A stretch of DNA of 64,000 nt from Mucidula mucida (lineage: Eukaryota > Basidiomycota > Agaricomycetes > Agaricales > Physalacriaceae): contig JADNYV010000160.1 of assembly GCA_015501055.1 (NCBI GenBank), positions 21,451 through 85,450 of the forward strand, written 5' to 3'. This document shows positions 1 to 11,021 of the stretch, piece by piece; position 1 is the stretch's first letter; each line of letters opens with the position of its first letter. Position numbers and translations under genes: made by a program. The notes under the pieces were generated by a model that saw only the letters and a list, made by a program, of their open reading frames with translations, made no database searches and had not been told where the DNA came from.

Positions 1-869
1 ACAGCCACAGTGTTATGAATCACCATATTTTCACATTTCCACATCTTATCATATCTTATCGGGGGCCTTGTCTTATCAAGCAACGGACTGTTTCATCATC
101 TGTTTCGTCACCGATCATACTCCTTTTCATTACCGAAGCCGTACTCATGTCGGACACACGCCCAACACATGGATGACATCATACATGCCGATACCTCATG
201 GACTTCCTATTGTATACACACCATCAACACTCGTAGCACACATGGTCGTTTCAGTATTATTACTTACATGCAGTTACCACTCGTATTTAATGGTTTTACG
301 GACTAGTAGCATACAACACTGGGTTAAGGGTGTGGAGTTAACCCTAGCGGAAACATGTATGGACAAGGAGTCCCAAACACAGACTTACTAGTATATAAGC
401 AGTAGCGTAGCATCATTGTACTCTAGTTCCGATCTTGTTTATACACCTGGCCTAGCCTAGTTCTACAAACACAAACACTTTCTTCCCTTGAGTCTCTCTG
501 TGGTACCGGGTTTAGTCATGTGGCTATAGTCAGTTGCTAACACACAGCTGTGCAAGATGTACCGCAGCGGTAGTAGTCTCGCCCTGTGGCATTGATGAAT
601 GGGCCAAACTCCTTGGAAAGGACGTGTGTGGCGACAAGCTCAGGTTGTTCAGTGTCCAGGATTAAAAATCATCACACAACAGCCTGGCCGAGATCTGTCA
701 CTGAAATGATTTCAATTACGCTAAAGGTGAAGATAAGCACGTACCTGCAACACATTTGCCCTGCATCATGAACGGCGCAAGCAATCCACTGGACAAGCAT
801 GATGGTGGCTCCTACAGAATCCGCGGGAGGAGGGCCTCGTTCCGTGTCTGAGCGGAGACACTTTTGTCG
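1..869. other. No gene recognised
   Basis: Only short unsupported open frames are present, with no family motif and no plausible exon chain. The stretch is AT-moderate and leads into the repeats that fill the first 8 kb, so it is most likely old repeat sequence. Confidence 0.5.
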
Positions 870-1070
870 GGGCGCATTAGGAAGCCTTGAAGGCAAGCGG
901 TACTTGATGGCGCATGTGGGGCCTCGTTCTTGAGCAATGAGAGGGCCATTACCAGCAGGTAGAGAATATGGAGGTGAGCCCTAACCCAAGAAAAGGGTGC
1001 CCTTTACAAAACTGCCAGTTTCATCTCGCTCACAGAAAGTGCATCCTTGTCCCAGTTTGAATAGCCTCAT
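870..1070 (+). repeat. Dispersed repeat, family R1, copy 1
   Basis: This segment is a diverged copy of 2110-2296. Both contain AGGAAGCCTTGAAGGC followed by AGCGGTACTTGA, GTGGGGCCTC and AGCAATGAG, and both end near a GTCCCA(G/A)TTTG...ATAGCCT block. Internal differences include small indels. No coding potential or terminal repeats are visible, so the class is unknown. Confidence 0.6.
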
Positions 1071-1584
1071 AAATATCAAGGCTATCTTAAATCCAAAGGA
1101 TTCACGTCAATAGGGACTCATTGACAATACTGGTAAATCGGTTATGACCATCTCTGTGTTCCGGTCCTCCGCGTACTTCATGTGCACCGCATTCTCTTCT
1201 ATTTCCGTCAAAGGACAGGAGGCTTGGCAGAACCGGATTCTCTAAAGGCAGCGAGCAGTTTGTCTTGCTCGTGGACCGCAGTGCATCCTAGCGGACAACA
1301 ATCACTTGGAATAGTCGTCATTGGAATCCAGTAAAGAGGAAGTGGAGAAGACTCTCACGCAGTGTATACTTGCACAACCAGTTAAAAGGGTAGACATGTG
1401 TCAAAGGACAATAAGTAGTTGGTCCCAATAAGTATTTTGCACCCAACAAGGACTTGTCCCGGTTGGTATATGTGGGCGGATATCGTAGCTTGATTGTAGC
1501 GCATTTTTGGACACGCAAGACCAGAGGACATGTAGTTGTTCTACCCTTTTCTCGTCACTAGCTTTGACGTTAATGTGTAGTCAT

Positions 1585-2100
1585 TGTTAGTTGGCAATCA
1601 TCAGTGTGCGTGAGGAGTGTGCATTATAGTGACATACTGGTATGTACTCCGATTTCATCTCGTGCGAAGCAATCCAGCGTGTTACATCACAGATGAGTGC
1701 TTTTGAGACGTGGACACATAGCTCAAGCAATGTGTGCCCTACTGTAACAGCCGAAGCATATTTTTTTTTGCTCTGGCTTTTGGATGCCAAGAATGAGCCG
1801 CCTGAGAGCAGTCATCTTAGGCTTACCATATCAGTATTGGCTAAAATTTCAACACAGATACTGTGCGGTTCATCTTAGGACGGAGTCAGCCAAGTTATTT
1901 TTTGAAGATTCTGAGTCAGGCGTCATGGGGTGGAAGCTCAGTGCTCAGCGCTTCTGGCTGTATGGACACTTATCTCACTGGCTAGACATTTGTGTACAGT
2001 TTCCCGTCATCATTGTAAGACATTGTTTTCTCCTCTATTTTGCAAGCAAAGGCAAAAGCTATAAGAAATAATTCCTCGCTCATCAGTGGCATCACATACA
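1585..2100 (+). repeat. Dispersed repeat, family R2, copy 1
   Basis: This segment aligns discontinuously with 4065-4560. Shared landmarks are GCCTGAGAGCAGTC, GCGGTTCATCTT, a TTTTGCAA(G/A)CAAAG block and CAGTGGCATCACAT. Near 1715 a GTGGACACATAGCTCAAGC stretch resembles a degenerate tRNA box A and is followed by a T run, so a tRNA-headed SINE origin is possible. The copies are strongly diverged and no flanking duplication was found. Confidence 0.5.
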
Positions 2101-2109
2101 GATTTGGAA

Positions 2110-2296
2110 AAATTAGGAAGCCTTGAAGGCGAGCGGTACTTGACGGCGCGTGTGGGGCCTCATTATCAAGCAATGAGGGGGCCATTATCGACAGCTGAGG
2201 TAGAGAACACGGAGGCGAGGATCAATCGGTTAAAACATTGCTTGATCAATTCTTCCCACAACCTTATGACCTCCTGGTCCCAATTTGTATAGCCTT
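2110..2296 (+). repeat. Dispersed repeat, family R1, copy 2
   Basis: Second copy of the R1 repeat at 870-1070. The hAT element starting at 2305 inserted immediately beside its right end, within the sequence ATAGCCTTGACTCAAC. Confidence 0.6.
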
Positions 2297-2561
2297 GACT
2301 CAACTAGAGATGGACACGAGTCCATACTCGAGTATATTCGGACTCATCGTATGAGTAACTCTTACCTCAAACCCAATACTCAAGACTCGAGTCTTCACTC
2401 GAGACTCTACTCGAATATCTACTCTACTCGAGAGTACTTCATGAGTCTCGAGTATTCGAGTACTCGAGTACGATCCGAGTATACTCGAGTATACTCACGT
2501 ATCAGCAAGCAAATTCAAACATAAAGACAGTGAAGATTAAAGTAAGTAGGTCGTAAGTGTA

Positions 2562-3332
2562 TCAAGTTATATCCATATCAGTAGCATCCATATCAGTAGT
2601 ATCCTGAGGTGAAGAAGCAGGCTTGCGCCGTCGAACCAAAACTACCTGCTCAATCGTTTCATAGAGATCATCGTCATCATCGTCAATCTCAACATCACCA
2701 TCATGACCCGTGTCAAACTCTGAGACAGGATCCATACCATCGCGGAAATCAGAAAAGTCCATCTCCTCCGACTGTGCAACAGCCTTGCCCTTCCCCTTCC
2801 TCTTGGTCCACAAGTTCTCCTCAACATCATCCCCATCCTCGTCAACCACCTCATCCTCGTCAACCACCTCGTCCTCCTCGACAACCTCATCCTCCTCGAC
2901 AACCTCCTCGACAACCTCCACCTCTGAATCGGAAACATCCATCGGTGCAGCATCCTCCGAGGAATCGTCACCTCCGTCTGCGTCTGCATCCGAATCCGTC
3001 CAGTCGGTCGAGAGGTCCTCATTCAAATCCTTCTTCCGTAACTTCCGATTGTGCAAGAACTTCGCAATCTTCTGCTCGGGGACAAGATCCTCAATGGCAA
3101 GCCACTGTCCAAGTATCGTGGTCTCTCGAATTGAGTCCGCAGCGAGATTGTGTCGTCGTTTGGAGACGACAAGACCACTGTGCGAGAAGAGTCGTTCGAC
3201 ATCAGTACTAGTGGCGGGACAGCTCAAGAAGTCGAGAGCCATCCGGGCCGGGACGCGCGTCTGTCCTGGCTGCTTTGTACCGGGTGATGCGACGCTGGTG
3301 TCGTGTTCCACCAATGCCGGCGGGAACTTCAC
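2562..3332 (-). pseudogene. hAT transposase C-terminal fragment
   Basis: A 256-codon open frame carries the hAT C-terminal dimerisation motif near residues 30-80: ALDFLSCPATSTDVERLFS followed by SKRRHNL and a TILGQWL block. In intact elements this follows the RNase H-like catalytic core, which is absent here, so the frame is a transposase remnant. The distal half is unusually acidic, with repeated EVVEE / DEDEVV units encoded by a CTC/GTC-rich imperfect tandem repeat (about 2820-2940), and ends with basic RRRK and a DMD-rich tail. The Pro/His/Ser-rich frames on the opposite strand are shadows of this acidic repeat. Confidence 0.8.
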
Positions 3333-3689
3333 AGGCCGCTCACAAGTTGATCTGTGGCTCTCTGATGTCAGAACGGGAAATGCGGACTGTTGAGTACGGA
3401 TTAGCTGAGTACTATGTGGACTGTTACGTTACAGTTTTCGGGCGCGCACCCCTTCTTCCTCACGGACTGTAGAGTATTCGTTTTTGTGGACGATTTTGTA
3501 GTTTTTTTGTATATTAGATGTATCATACTCTTCACCTGATGCGTCGTATGCGTCGCTTCGCAACAGTACTCGCATCAGGTTTGTTTGTAGCACAACATTT
3601 TGTATGGCCTTCATGGCCTTTGTCCTTTTTTTGCTAATGGCATTTTACCTAATTATGTGTGATCTGGACTGAAATTGTATAATGAATAT

Positions 3690-3800
3690 GCCCTTTTGGC
3701 GCAGTGGTTATACTCGTTGTTGTGCTGATGCACAGAAATGGCTGAGCTCCGTGGGTTCAATGCTCACGGGGTTCATTTTGTTCAAAAAATATATATTAGG
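3690..3800 (+). repeat. tRNA-like pol III module (SINE-like) inside the hAT element
   Basis: TGGCGCAGTGG at 3697-3707 matches the tRNA box A consensus and GGTTCAATGCT at 3754-3764 approximates box B. A 5-bp T-stem-like pair (CCGTG...CACGG) brackets box B, and an A-rich tail (CAAAAAATATATATT) follows. The acceptor ends do not pair well, so this is not a functional tRNA. The features fit a tRNA-derived SINE head inserted into, or captured by, the transposon. Confidence 0.55.
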
Positions 3801-4064
3801 AGCTGAATACTCACGAATACTCACGAATATAAGAATACTCATGAGTATTCACGAATATTTATGAGTATGAGTCTATCGAGTATTCGTGGCCCCAAACTGA
3901 AACTCTAGACTCACCATAGACTCTAGACTCTACTCTACTCACGTGCGAGTATACTCTTGGCTTGCATGATGAGTATGAGTTTATTCGTGAGTACTTTTTT
4001 TATTCTATACTCGCGTCCGACTCTAGACTCAACGCGCCTACCGAGGCTATTCTTTGAGTACCCT

Positions 4065-4560
4065 TCAGAATCGGAGTCTCCAAGTAAATTGAATACACCA
4101 AACTATTAGTATGTACTTCATGTCATGTTGCGTGAAGGAGTCCAGCATCTTTCCATGAGAGAATAGCGCCTGTTAGTTAGATGTGGGCACGTAGCTTAGC
4201 AGATATGTTCCCCAGTAGGGTGAGCATGAAAATTTTTGTATTGGTTTCTGAAAGATAAGGATAGATTGCCTGAGAGCAGTCGACATGAGCTCATCATACC
4301 ACTGTCAGTCTCGGCTCAACCAAGCGGTTCATCTTGGCAGTCATCCAAGTTGATATTTGTTGTGTCTGACTGTGAACCCATACCTCACTCGCTATGCATT
4401 CGTGTTCTGGCTTCTGGCATACTGGCAGAACAATTCTTGCTCCTCTGTTTTGCAAACAAAGATGAATGCCCGAAGACGCTGTATGATATAAATCATGTGT
4501 CGTTCCTCAGTGGCATCACATTTAGGTAAGCAAACCCAGAGAGGCGAAAACTTGTGGTGT
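4065..4560 (+). repeat. Dispersed repeat, family R2, copy 2
   Basis: Counterpart of 1585-2100, with the same ordered landmarks. At 4186 it carries GCACGTAGCTTAGCAGA, a better preserved box-A-like motif than in copy 1. It begins just outside the right target duplication of the hAT element. Confidence 0.5.
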
Positions 4561-5158
4561 AAGATGGTTGTGTGCTCATGCGCAAAAAGACCAAACATGG
4601 ACTGACGAGCAGGCTTGCTATCTGATTGACTAGATACGCCCAGAGAGATCTAAGATATGACCAACTTGTCTGTTGCCATTGAACCTAGGCTGAATGTAGT
4701 AGGAAGAATATCATAAATGAAGGAGTCCGCATGTAGTACGAAAAATGTGTGCCAAAGGGAGATACTCAAAGTTGGAAAGGCATAGTAGCGTGAGGGCATG
4801 TCTCGGAGGTGGGTCATTCCACGCCCATCCTCTTCAACCTCCTGGTGCATAGTCACTCATCCATTCCTTTGTCTGCCCACCGCATGTCACACAAGCTCCC
4901 GTCTCTCATTAGACAAGACTATAGCGAGCGGATGTGAATACTCAAGCGTTCAAAGCATGTCTCGTTGCGTTCTTCCTGAATCCTGCATCATAACTTGGAC
5001 ATATAGAGAACATGGCAGAATCAAATAGGTGATCAACATCAAAGTCCATGGACGCTTGATAGCGTAGCTGCTAAGCATCCGTTGATGCACTGGGAATGGA
5101 TGACCCACTACCTTTTGTTGATTGGGATACTATTGATAATTCAGTTTAAGGAAAGGAT
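4561..5158. other. No gene recognised
   Basis: No supported coding region. A GTAGCTGCTAAGC stretch near 5057 resembles the box-A-like motif of other tRNA-like repeats in the window (4186, 24925), so old repeat sequence is likely. Confidence 0.4.
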
Positions 5159-5166
5159 ATCCCAAC

Positions 5167-5833
5167 TAGGGATGTGCGCCGTACTGTTACGGGTACGGCC
5201 GTAAGTTGCCCACCCGTATTCGGTTTACGGCTGTAAGATATGGTCCGTAACGGCCGGAACACGGCCGTAGTGTAGTGTTCAGTTATAAATATCGAGAGTT
5301 ATTGACCTGTCAGTATGTAGTTAGTTTTTCTTGATGTGTGGATAAGTTGACAAGTCACCTTTGGGCCCAAAAGGAGCCTACTTCAGCCATTACCACTGAA
5401 AGACAGTCATTTAGGCAGCTTCAATGCTCAAACACTGCACCAGAAAAGTTGATTCATGTCCTTTGATGTTTTCCGGACAGTAAATGGGTGGTCCGGGAGG
5501 CCAAATGCACCGAGAACATTGTTGTTCATCAACAAGATGGTTCACGTGGTAGGTGTCCTAATTGGGACAAGCCATTGCTGGCAAGGTCTTTAAGCGACAT
5601 CCACGACACATTTCAGCCAGCATCAGATTGTGTTTGTCCTTGGTACTCTACATGAGGGGTCTGCTACTGGATGGATAGCAATTTGAAGACAATCTGACCC
5701 CACCAGGTGAGTGACCGTATCACGGCCGTATGACCGATCCGTTGACCGTACTCCAAGATTGCTCACGGTACGGGTACCGTAACCCGTATGCCGTACCGTA
5801 TGCACCGTACATACGGTACGGCGCACATCCCTA
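5167..5833. mobile_element. hAT MITE with 8-bp target duplication
   Basis: A 667-bp non-coding element with an exact 18-bp terminal inverted repeat (TAGGGATGTGCGCCGTAC at 5167, its reverse complement ending at 5833). It is flanked by the perfect 8-bp direct repeat ATCCCAAC (5159-5166 and 5834-5841). The subterminal regions contain many copies of GTACGGCCGTA / TACGGTACGG in both orientations. The terminal TAGGGATG and the 8-bp duplication are typical of hAT elements. No transposase is encoded, so mobility would depend on a transposase in trans. Perfect duplication and repeats suggest a fairly recent insertion. Confidence 0.9.
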
Positions 5834-5841
5834 ATCCCAAC

Positions 5842-6639
5842 ATCAATGTTTGAACTTACTCGTTTCTGCTCCAATGAACTCGAGATACACCACTGCTTGG
5901 ATACTTGGTGAGAACGTGGACCTGTACCACAGCTGGTAAGCGCCCGCCTGAATTGCATTGGCTGCTCATTTTGCTTGTGCCAGGGGGGGTATTCTATATT
6001 CTGTAGATAGTGCAGCAACTCGTGTCACAAGAGGTGCAAGACCCCGTTCCTCACCGAATGTCAAGAGGGCACCAAGGTCCAAAGAGTCAAGCCAGAAGAA
6101 TTTTTGACCCTGCGTGAGGTCCGAAGATGCTCAGCGACTCCTGGTCGATACGCATCGGTCATTCCGGGTCTTTTGATGTGCTCCTTGAGAAAGACTGGTA
6201 TGATGCCTAAAGGCTGGGAGACATCAATTGGACAACTCGTTCCGCACGATTCCTGAACAAACTGTTTCAATTTTCTTCCTCGAGTTCTTTAACATTGCCA
6301 AGTCACCGCCATGAGGAGAGTAGGTCAAGCATGCTTCGAAAAGGCCTAATGAGCGTATGCTTACCGTATAACAAAAAGGCAAATCTGACGTCACAATGGT
6401 CTCACCACCCGATATTTCTGTTGGGCTATATGGGACGAGTGAAGCGCTCCGACTCCAGCACTTGGAAAGGATTGAAGAGTAGAAGATGATGGGACGTACG
6501 AGAAGTACGAGGCCATAGACTCTCAGTAATCACCTCTGCACATACAACACGCCAAGTCCTTCCTCATGTCTCCACTGAGCAGCCGGTCATTGCCTACTCA
6601 TACAAGAAAATCGAGTTTCTGAAAACAAACACAGGCGCC
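5842..6639. other. No gene recognised
   Basis: Short open frames on both strands carry no recognisable domain and do not join into a plausible spliced protein. The stretch lies between the hAT MITE and repeat copy A. Confidence 0.4.
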
Positions 6640-7920
6640 CAACTCGAAATCAACAATCCCCAGTGCCCACTTCTCTATCACAGTCGAACCCGACACGCAG
6701 ACAAACACACAGCCGCGTACCTCAGCTGGTACTTACTGTACATGGGACTCGTTCGGTTTGAAAGTTTTTGCTCCCCCGAACCATCAGTTTGTCGTCAGCA
6801 TTCGCAAAGGCCTCAAAGCGACGTGGACGAGTGTCGCAACGAGTAAACGCCCACAATTAAGGGACTGCGGAATTGCATATTCTTTTGTGTGTCAAGTACG
6901 CATGTCATCGGGTGAACCTCCAACGGAGGAAGAAGCGGCAATGGCTAGATAGTGCAAGCAGAGTGACCAAGAGTCAGAAGGAAGGTCAATCCTCCAGCGC
7001 ATTCAAAATGCATTCTGCGTAGAGATTTTGTGCCGTACGAAGCTTTTGCTCAGCTGAGAGCCAGCGCGCACGAGAACATCCAACCACCAACAGTTTTGCT
7101 TCTGGAAGCGCTTCCAGAGGCATCACCAGAAGGAAGCTGGAAGCAAGCCAGAAGCATCCTGGAAGCATTCAAACCAACCGTGATGGACTAAGATGAACCA
7201 GCGCGCGCCCGGGTAAACTATCTCCCCGTATGTACCTACGCGTCGTGGCGCACTGCAACGATATTGTAAGCTATTAACTTAGCGCGTTGTAGTTGCAAAA
7301 ATATATGATTTCACCTCTATGAGTGCGTGTAAGTATACTATGGGCGTAGGTAGTTGCAACCCCTTCCTCAGTGCAATCAATCATATGCGCCACTGGAGAT
7401 GCAGTATCAGTTGCCTTGGTAAGCAGTCAGGTAACTGGCATTGGACGGTATCGTATGCGCATGCTATCTGATTGGACAGAAGCATCTCCAGAAGCAACCA
7501 AGAGGTGATGCCTCTGAGGTGCTTCCCAGTTGCTTCTACCTGGGGCCAAAATCTGAGCTCGACGGTTCCCTTTGCCTCCAGAGGTGCCTCTGAAAGCATA
7601 AGCACTGCCGGTTCGATATTGACGCGCGCCGTGGTGCGAATTCAATTCTTGTCAGGCACTGTTGGCTCTTTTCCACAAAGTCTATTCGCATTGAATTGAA
7701 CTTCGAGGCTCGAAGAAGGAAGGTTGGCGGGGTGTGATAGAAGGGCGTCACGGTCGAATTGTAAGCCTCGTGATCATAGGTTGTTATGTGGAAATACAAG
7801 ACTAGCGAGGATGACTGCCAGGCATAAAGCGTCCAGGTTCTCCCTCCACGCTCTTGCGAGAAAAGGTCACTTTAAACAGGACGAGGAACCCTCACCGACG
7901 ACACGTCGCAGTCCAAACCA
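6640..7920 (+). repeat. Long dispersed repeat, family R3, copy A (interrupted)
   Basis: Aligns in order with 21400-22690. Shared blocks include CAGCCGCGTACCTCAGCTGG, TTTTTGCTCCCCC, ACGTGGACGAGTGTC, GGAAGGTCAATCC, AGGGCGTCACGGTCGAATT, AAGACTAGCGAGGATGAC and GAACCCTCACCGACGA. The first shared block looks like a tRNA box A (GCGTACCTCAGCTGG), suggesting a pol III-type promoter at the head. A segment at about 7085-7610 is absent from copy B, so this copy was interrupted by a later insertion. No coding potential was recognised. Confidence 0.7.
7085..7610. mobile_element. Nested insertion with subterminal inverted repeats
   Basis: This segment interrupts repeat copy A at the point matching about 22435 in copy B. 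Its left part has GCTTCTGGAAGCGCTTCCAG and repeated CCAGAAGC / GGAAGC words. Its right part has AGAAGCATCTCCAGAAGC and GAGGTGATGCCTCTGAGG, a rough mirror image, and the block GAGGCATCACC occurs in opposite orientations. No clean terminal repeat or target duplication could be fixed, so the class is unknown. A non-autonomous DNA transposon is the simplest reading. Confidence 0.5.
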
Positions 7921-8237
7921 CCACACTAAGGCAACGATCAAAGTCATCAAGCCAGGAAGAGGTACCCCACCTCTGCGAATATGCGCTCGTGGCAGGCGTA
8001 ACCATCTCAGCCCCCAGTAATCCCAAAGCGAATCCAGCCTTAGGTAGTTGGTGATGGAGAGATGTGCGGCCCACGTGTCCAGTGTCTGTGTCACAATTCG
8101 AGCCTGACTCTTGAGACAAAACAGACAGGTGGTAAGTGCGATTCGCTGGGCTCGGCAGTGGCAGCCCCCCAAGGCAAGTCCAAATAGTACTCTTCTGTTA
8201 GAACTACGTCCCCTAATCGCATACATGGAAAGAATAT

Positions 8238-10222
8238 TTACTTTGTAGATAGAAAGGGAAACATGGGGTAGCACAAATAAGCCCTGAATCTCGTCTGCAA
8301 AACCACCATACAACGAACGTCGACTCGGATTTGGAGGTCACCTTTAAATTTCCCTGACCTCCGTCTCGGTATGCAAGTGGACGGCCGAGGGAGCGATCGA
8401 CAGTTGCGTCTACATACGAGCACAAGTTGTTGAGTTGTGTGCGAGCAACAGAAAAAGAGGTGAACACGAACATCAACCGAGCGGAACATCATGTCGCTCT
8501 CCTTCTTGAACCCAACATCTGAACGAGAGTTTCCTCTGCTTTGTTCGGCAGAGATGATGAAGGTTGAGCTCCCTTCAGACTCTCCCTTCGTGCGCTTGAG
8601 ACGATCCCGACCATTCAACATAGCAACTACAAGTAAATCAGCGACAGCGCTGAGTGAGAACAAAGTGTAATTGACGCACAGAATGTGTTGGCGTACAGCC
8701 TGGTCATGTTGACGTGGAGTGCCAGCCTACGCTACGATGTGAGGCCAGGTTCATCGAGGTCGCAAGATCAGGACGCACCAGTACAAATGCTGCGAAGTAC
8801 CGTAGAACAGGACCAAGAACATAACCTGGATCAACGTAACAGCGATGCCGCGTTGTACGGTATATGTCACGAGCGTCCTGATGAGACCGTCCGTTCTGAA
8901 AGACGGTTATTCGTCGTGACATACTCAAGATGTCGAGAAGGTCTGTCCACACACTTTTGAAAACCAGTCCTGGCCGAACTCAGGCCGTAGCAAAGAGAGA
9001 CCGTGGCAATAACATCTGCGAGCGCAGCGGCACCCTTCGCAATAGCAACGGCCACCTGATATTCAGGTATTCAATGCAGAGAGAAGAAGTCAAAGAAAGG
9101 CGCCTTACCGCAAATCGATAGCTGCGGTTTGCAAGAATCATGGTCTTGTCCACAATCATGATCGTTGAGCACGCTGAGATACGGTCAACGGTTTCTAGTG
9201 GCATACACTAGTGAGAAACGAACCGATTCCACCGACTAAAAGAGCTCAAAGTGAGTCGGGGCATGGCTTCGCAAACATGGCACTTACAGAAGGCGACATG
9301 CGCGAATAAAGTCTACCAATGACTAGTAAGATCGCCGTTTCTTCTCAGAGAGGCAACAATATGGACCCACCACGGCTACTGGAAGAATGTACCTACGCAA
9401 GCCGTTCTGGTTCGTACCCATGACTAGAAACCCAAGTCAATGATTGTGACAGAAGGAACGCTTGTTAGTTCAAGTTACCGGTATAAATTTGCCTGCATGG
9501 CATGACAGAGTTAGCGGTTATAAAGCTTCAGCGAGGCGCAATGACGAACCAGGCAAAGTACATCTGTGATCTATATACGACCGCGTTAGTAGAATGTTTG
9601 CTATTCAAGGCGGAGAGGACAAACATGAACGTGATGAGCACGGACAAATAACAATCGACGGAGAGCGAACTTGATGTCCAGGGTGAGTATTGGTCGCAAG
9701 GAACGCCCGAAAACGTACATCGCGAGGCTTCCGAGAGGAATCATAGAACCAAAGTTGGGGATTAGGTAGACATACATCCCCTCGGCGCACAGAAAGGTGG
9801 ATATAGAATCAAGAAGCCTACACCATGTTGAGTCTTACAATAAAACCGTGCTGGAATAACGCACAGCATGGTGGCAGCCTGCGAAACGAGTTCAGTGACT
9901 GAAATGCGATGACGAGCCTCGCTTACCACAACTTGAACTGCCTTCCTGTCCTTGCTCGGAAAATAGATGTACCCTTGGAGTAGAGTAATACCAGAGAAGC
10001 TGCACGAAGTTTATGAGCGCTCAATACTATCGTTAGAGATCTACGGATATGTACATGAACGACATGACCGTCCCTAGTGAACGATTCTCCAGCTCAGCGT
10101 CACTTCAAAGAAGGCGGAAGTTTTGGCTTACCCCAGTATAGCGGTGCAAAGATGACCGTCATGTCGTATCCTGGCCAGGCGGGTCCTGGAGCCATAACAG
10201 TGGCGTCGCCGGAAGAACTCAT
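8238..10222 (-). CDS. DUF6534-family multipass membrane protein
   Basis: A many-exon gene of the basidiomycete-expanded DUF6534 family, integral membrane proteins of unknown function. Exons read in order from ATG at 10222: MTVIFAPLYWG; SGITLLQGYIYFPSKDRK; LLDSISTFLCAEGMYVYLIP; SVDCYLSVLITF joined to ISQMYFAW; RYILPVAV. The hallmark segment ALADVIATVSLCYGLSSART joins TDGLIRTLVTYTVQRGI and a YANTFFAMLNGRDRL exon, as expected at the C-terminal DUF6534 block. Seven hydrophobic segments are implied. The phase from exon 1 to exon 2 does not close without an extra micro-exon, and the exact C-terminus is uncertain. No transporter or enzyme function should be assumed. Confidence 0.75.
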
Positions 10223-11021
10223 GCTAGGTCGAAGATACTGCTCGTTGCAAGAACGCAGGCTACAGAAAAGACGCGTTAGATACGACGCCCCGGGGGGTCT
10301 ATATAATGAATCCTGTGCTGGCGCTCGCTTGATCCCAACTGTGCAATGCAAATAATAACGCAGGAACATCACGGTCGAAATGGGGAATGTGAAAGCGTGT
10401 GGTGCTAGGCCCCAAGCATCAACACGGCCTTTACACACAATACTTGAGGTTCTAGCTTGACATCATTATCAGAATCCTGTAGAAACATCACGGGCAGTAT
10501 GGAAAATGCAAGCATAAACACGGTGTTTACTCAATATCATTACTTGAGGCCCAATCTCGATATCAACCTCGGATTCCCGTGGATTGATGAGGTCAAAGCA
10601 GCAACAACTAACGTGAGGGGTAGTGATGATGATGATGATGATGGCGGCGGTGAAAGGGCGTAAGGTGGACTGCCGGTTGCGGATATCTTGTGATCGGGTA
10701 ACAATCTCGTACCGTTCTTTTTCATACAACGACTTGTAGACCGGCAGGACAACTGACCCGTCACCTATAGTCATTCAGTCAGTGACCCACTACTCAGACT
10801 CCTGCCTGATTGTTGATCAAGGCGGTCATCATTGATCAGTCTACCGCATTCATTAAATTTCATTCACACCGTGCTCCAAATGCTCTACATCCATTCTCGT
10901 ACACGAGGCACGAGAGCCGCAGCTTGTTCTCGTTCGTCAATCAGTTTCAAGCATGAACTCCACATTTCCAAACAGGCAACACCAAGTCTATCTAAGAATC
11001 TGACTCGAGAATTCTTCCACG
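10223..11021. other. Intergenic, with GAT microsatellite
   Basis: Lies between the start of the DUF6534 gene and the stop of the MFS gene. The only distinct feature is a short (GAT)6 run at 10625-10642 followed by GGCGGCGG. Two loosely similar stretches (about 10369-10450 and 10483-10560) share CATCACGG and TACTTGAGG words. No gene is supported. Confidence 0.5.

Larger units (their letters stand above)
2305..4025. mobile_element. hAT-superfamily DNA transposon, deletion derivative
   Basis: A 1721-bp element flanked by the perfect 8-bp direct repeat GACTCAAC (2297-2304 and 4026-4033), the target-site size of hAT transposons. The ends form an imperfect inverted repeat: TAGAGATGGACACGAGT on the left against TAGAGTCGGACGCGAGT on the right (reverse complement). 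The subterminal 200 bp on both sides are packed with short ACTCGAGTA / ACTCACGAAT motifs in both orientations, like the subterminal binding-site arrays of hAT elements. Inside, on the minus strand, only the C-terminal dimerisation part of a transposase remains. A tRNA-like module sits at 3690-3800. The missing transposase core makes this non-autonomous. Confidence 0.85.

Noticed and set aside
2609..3393. Long plus-strand frames rich in Pro/His/Arg or Ser/Thr
   Set aside because: They are antisense shadows of the acidic repeat in the hAT transposase fragment; only the minus strand carries a real domain motif.
8238..10222. Possibility that the DUF6534 gene is a pseudogene
   Set aside because: Most exons can be joined in phase once short introns are considered; only the first junction and last residues remain unclear.
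10457..10774. Frames over the GAT microsatellite with Asp or Ile runs
   Set aside because: Low-complexity products of the (GAT)6 repeat, without start context, homology or splice partners.
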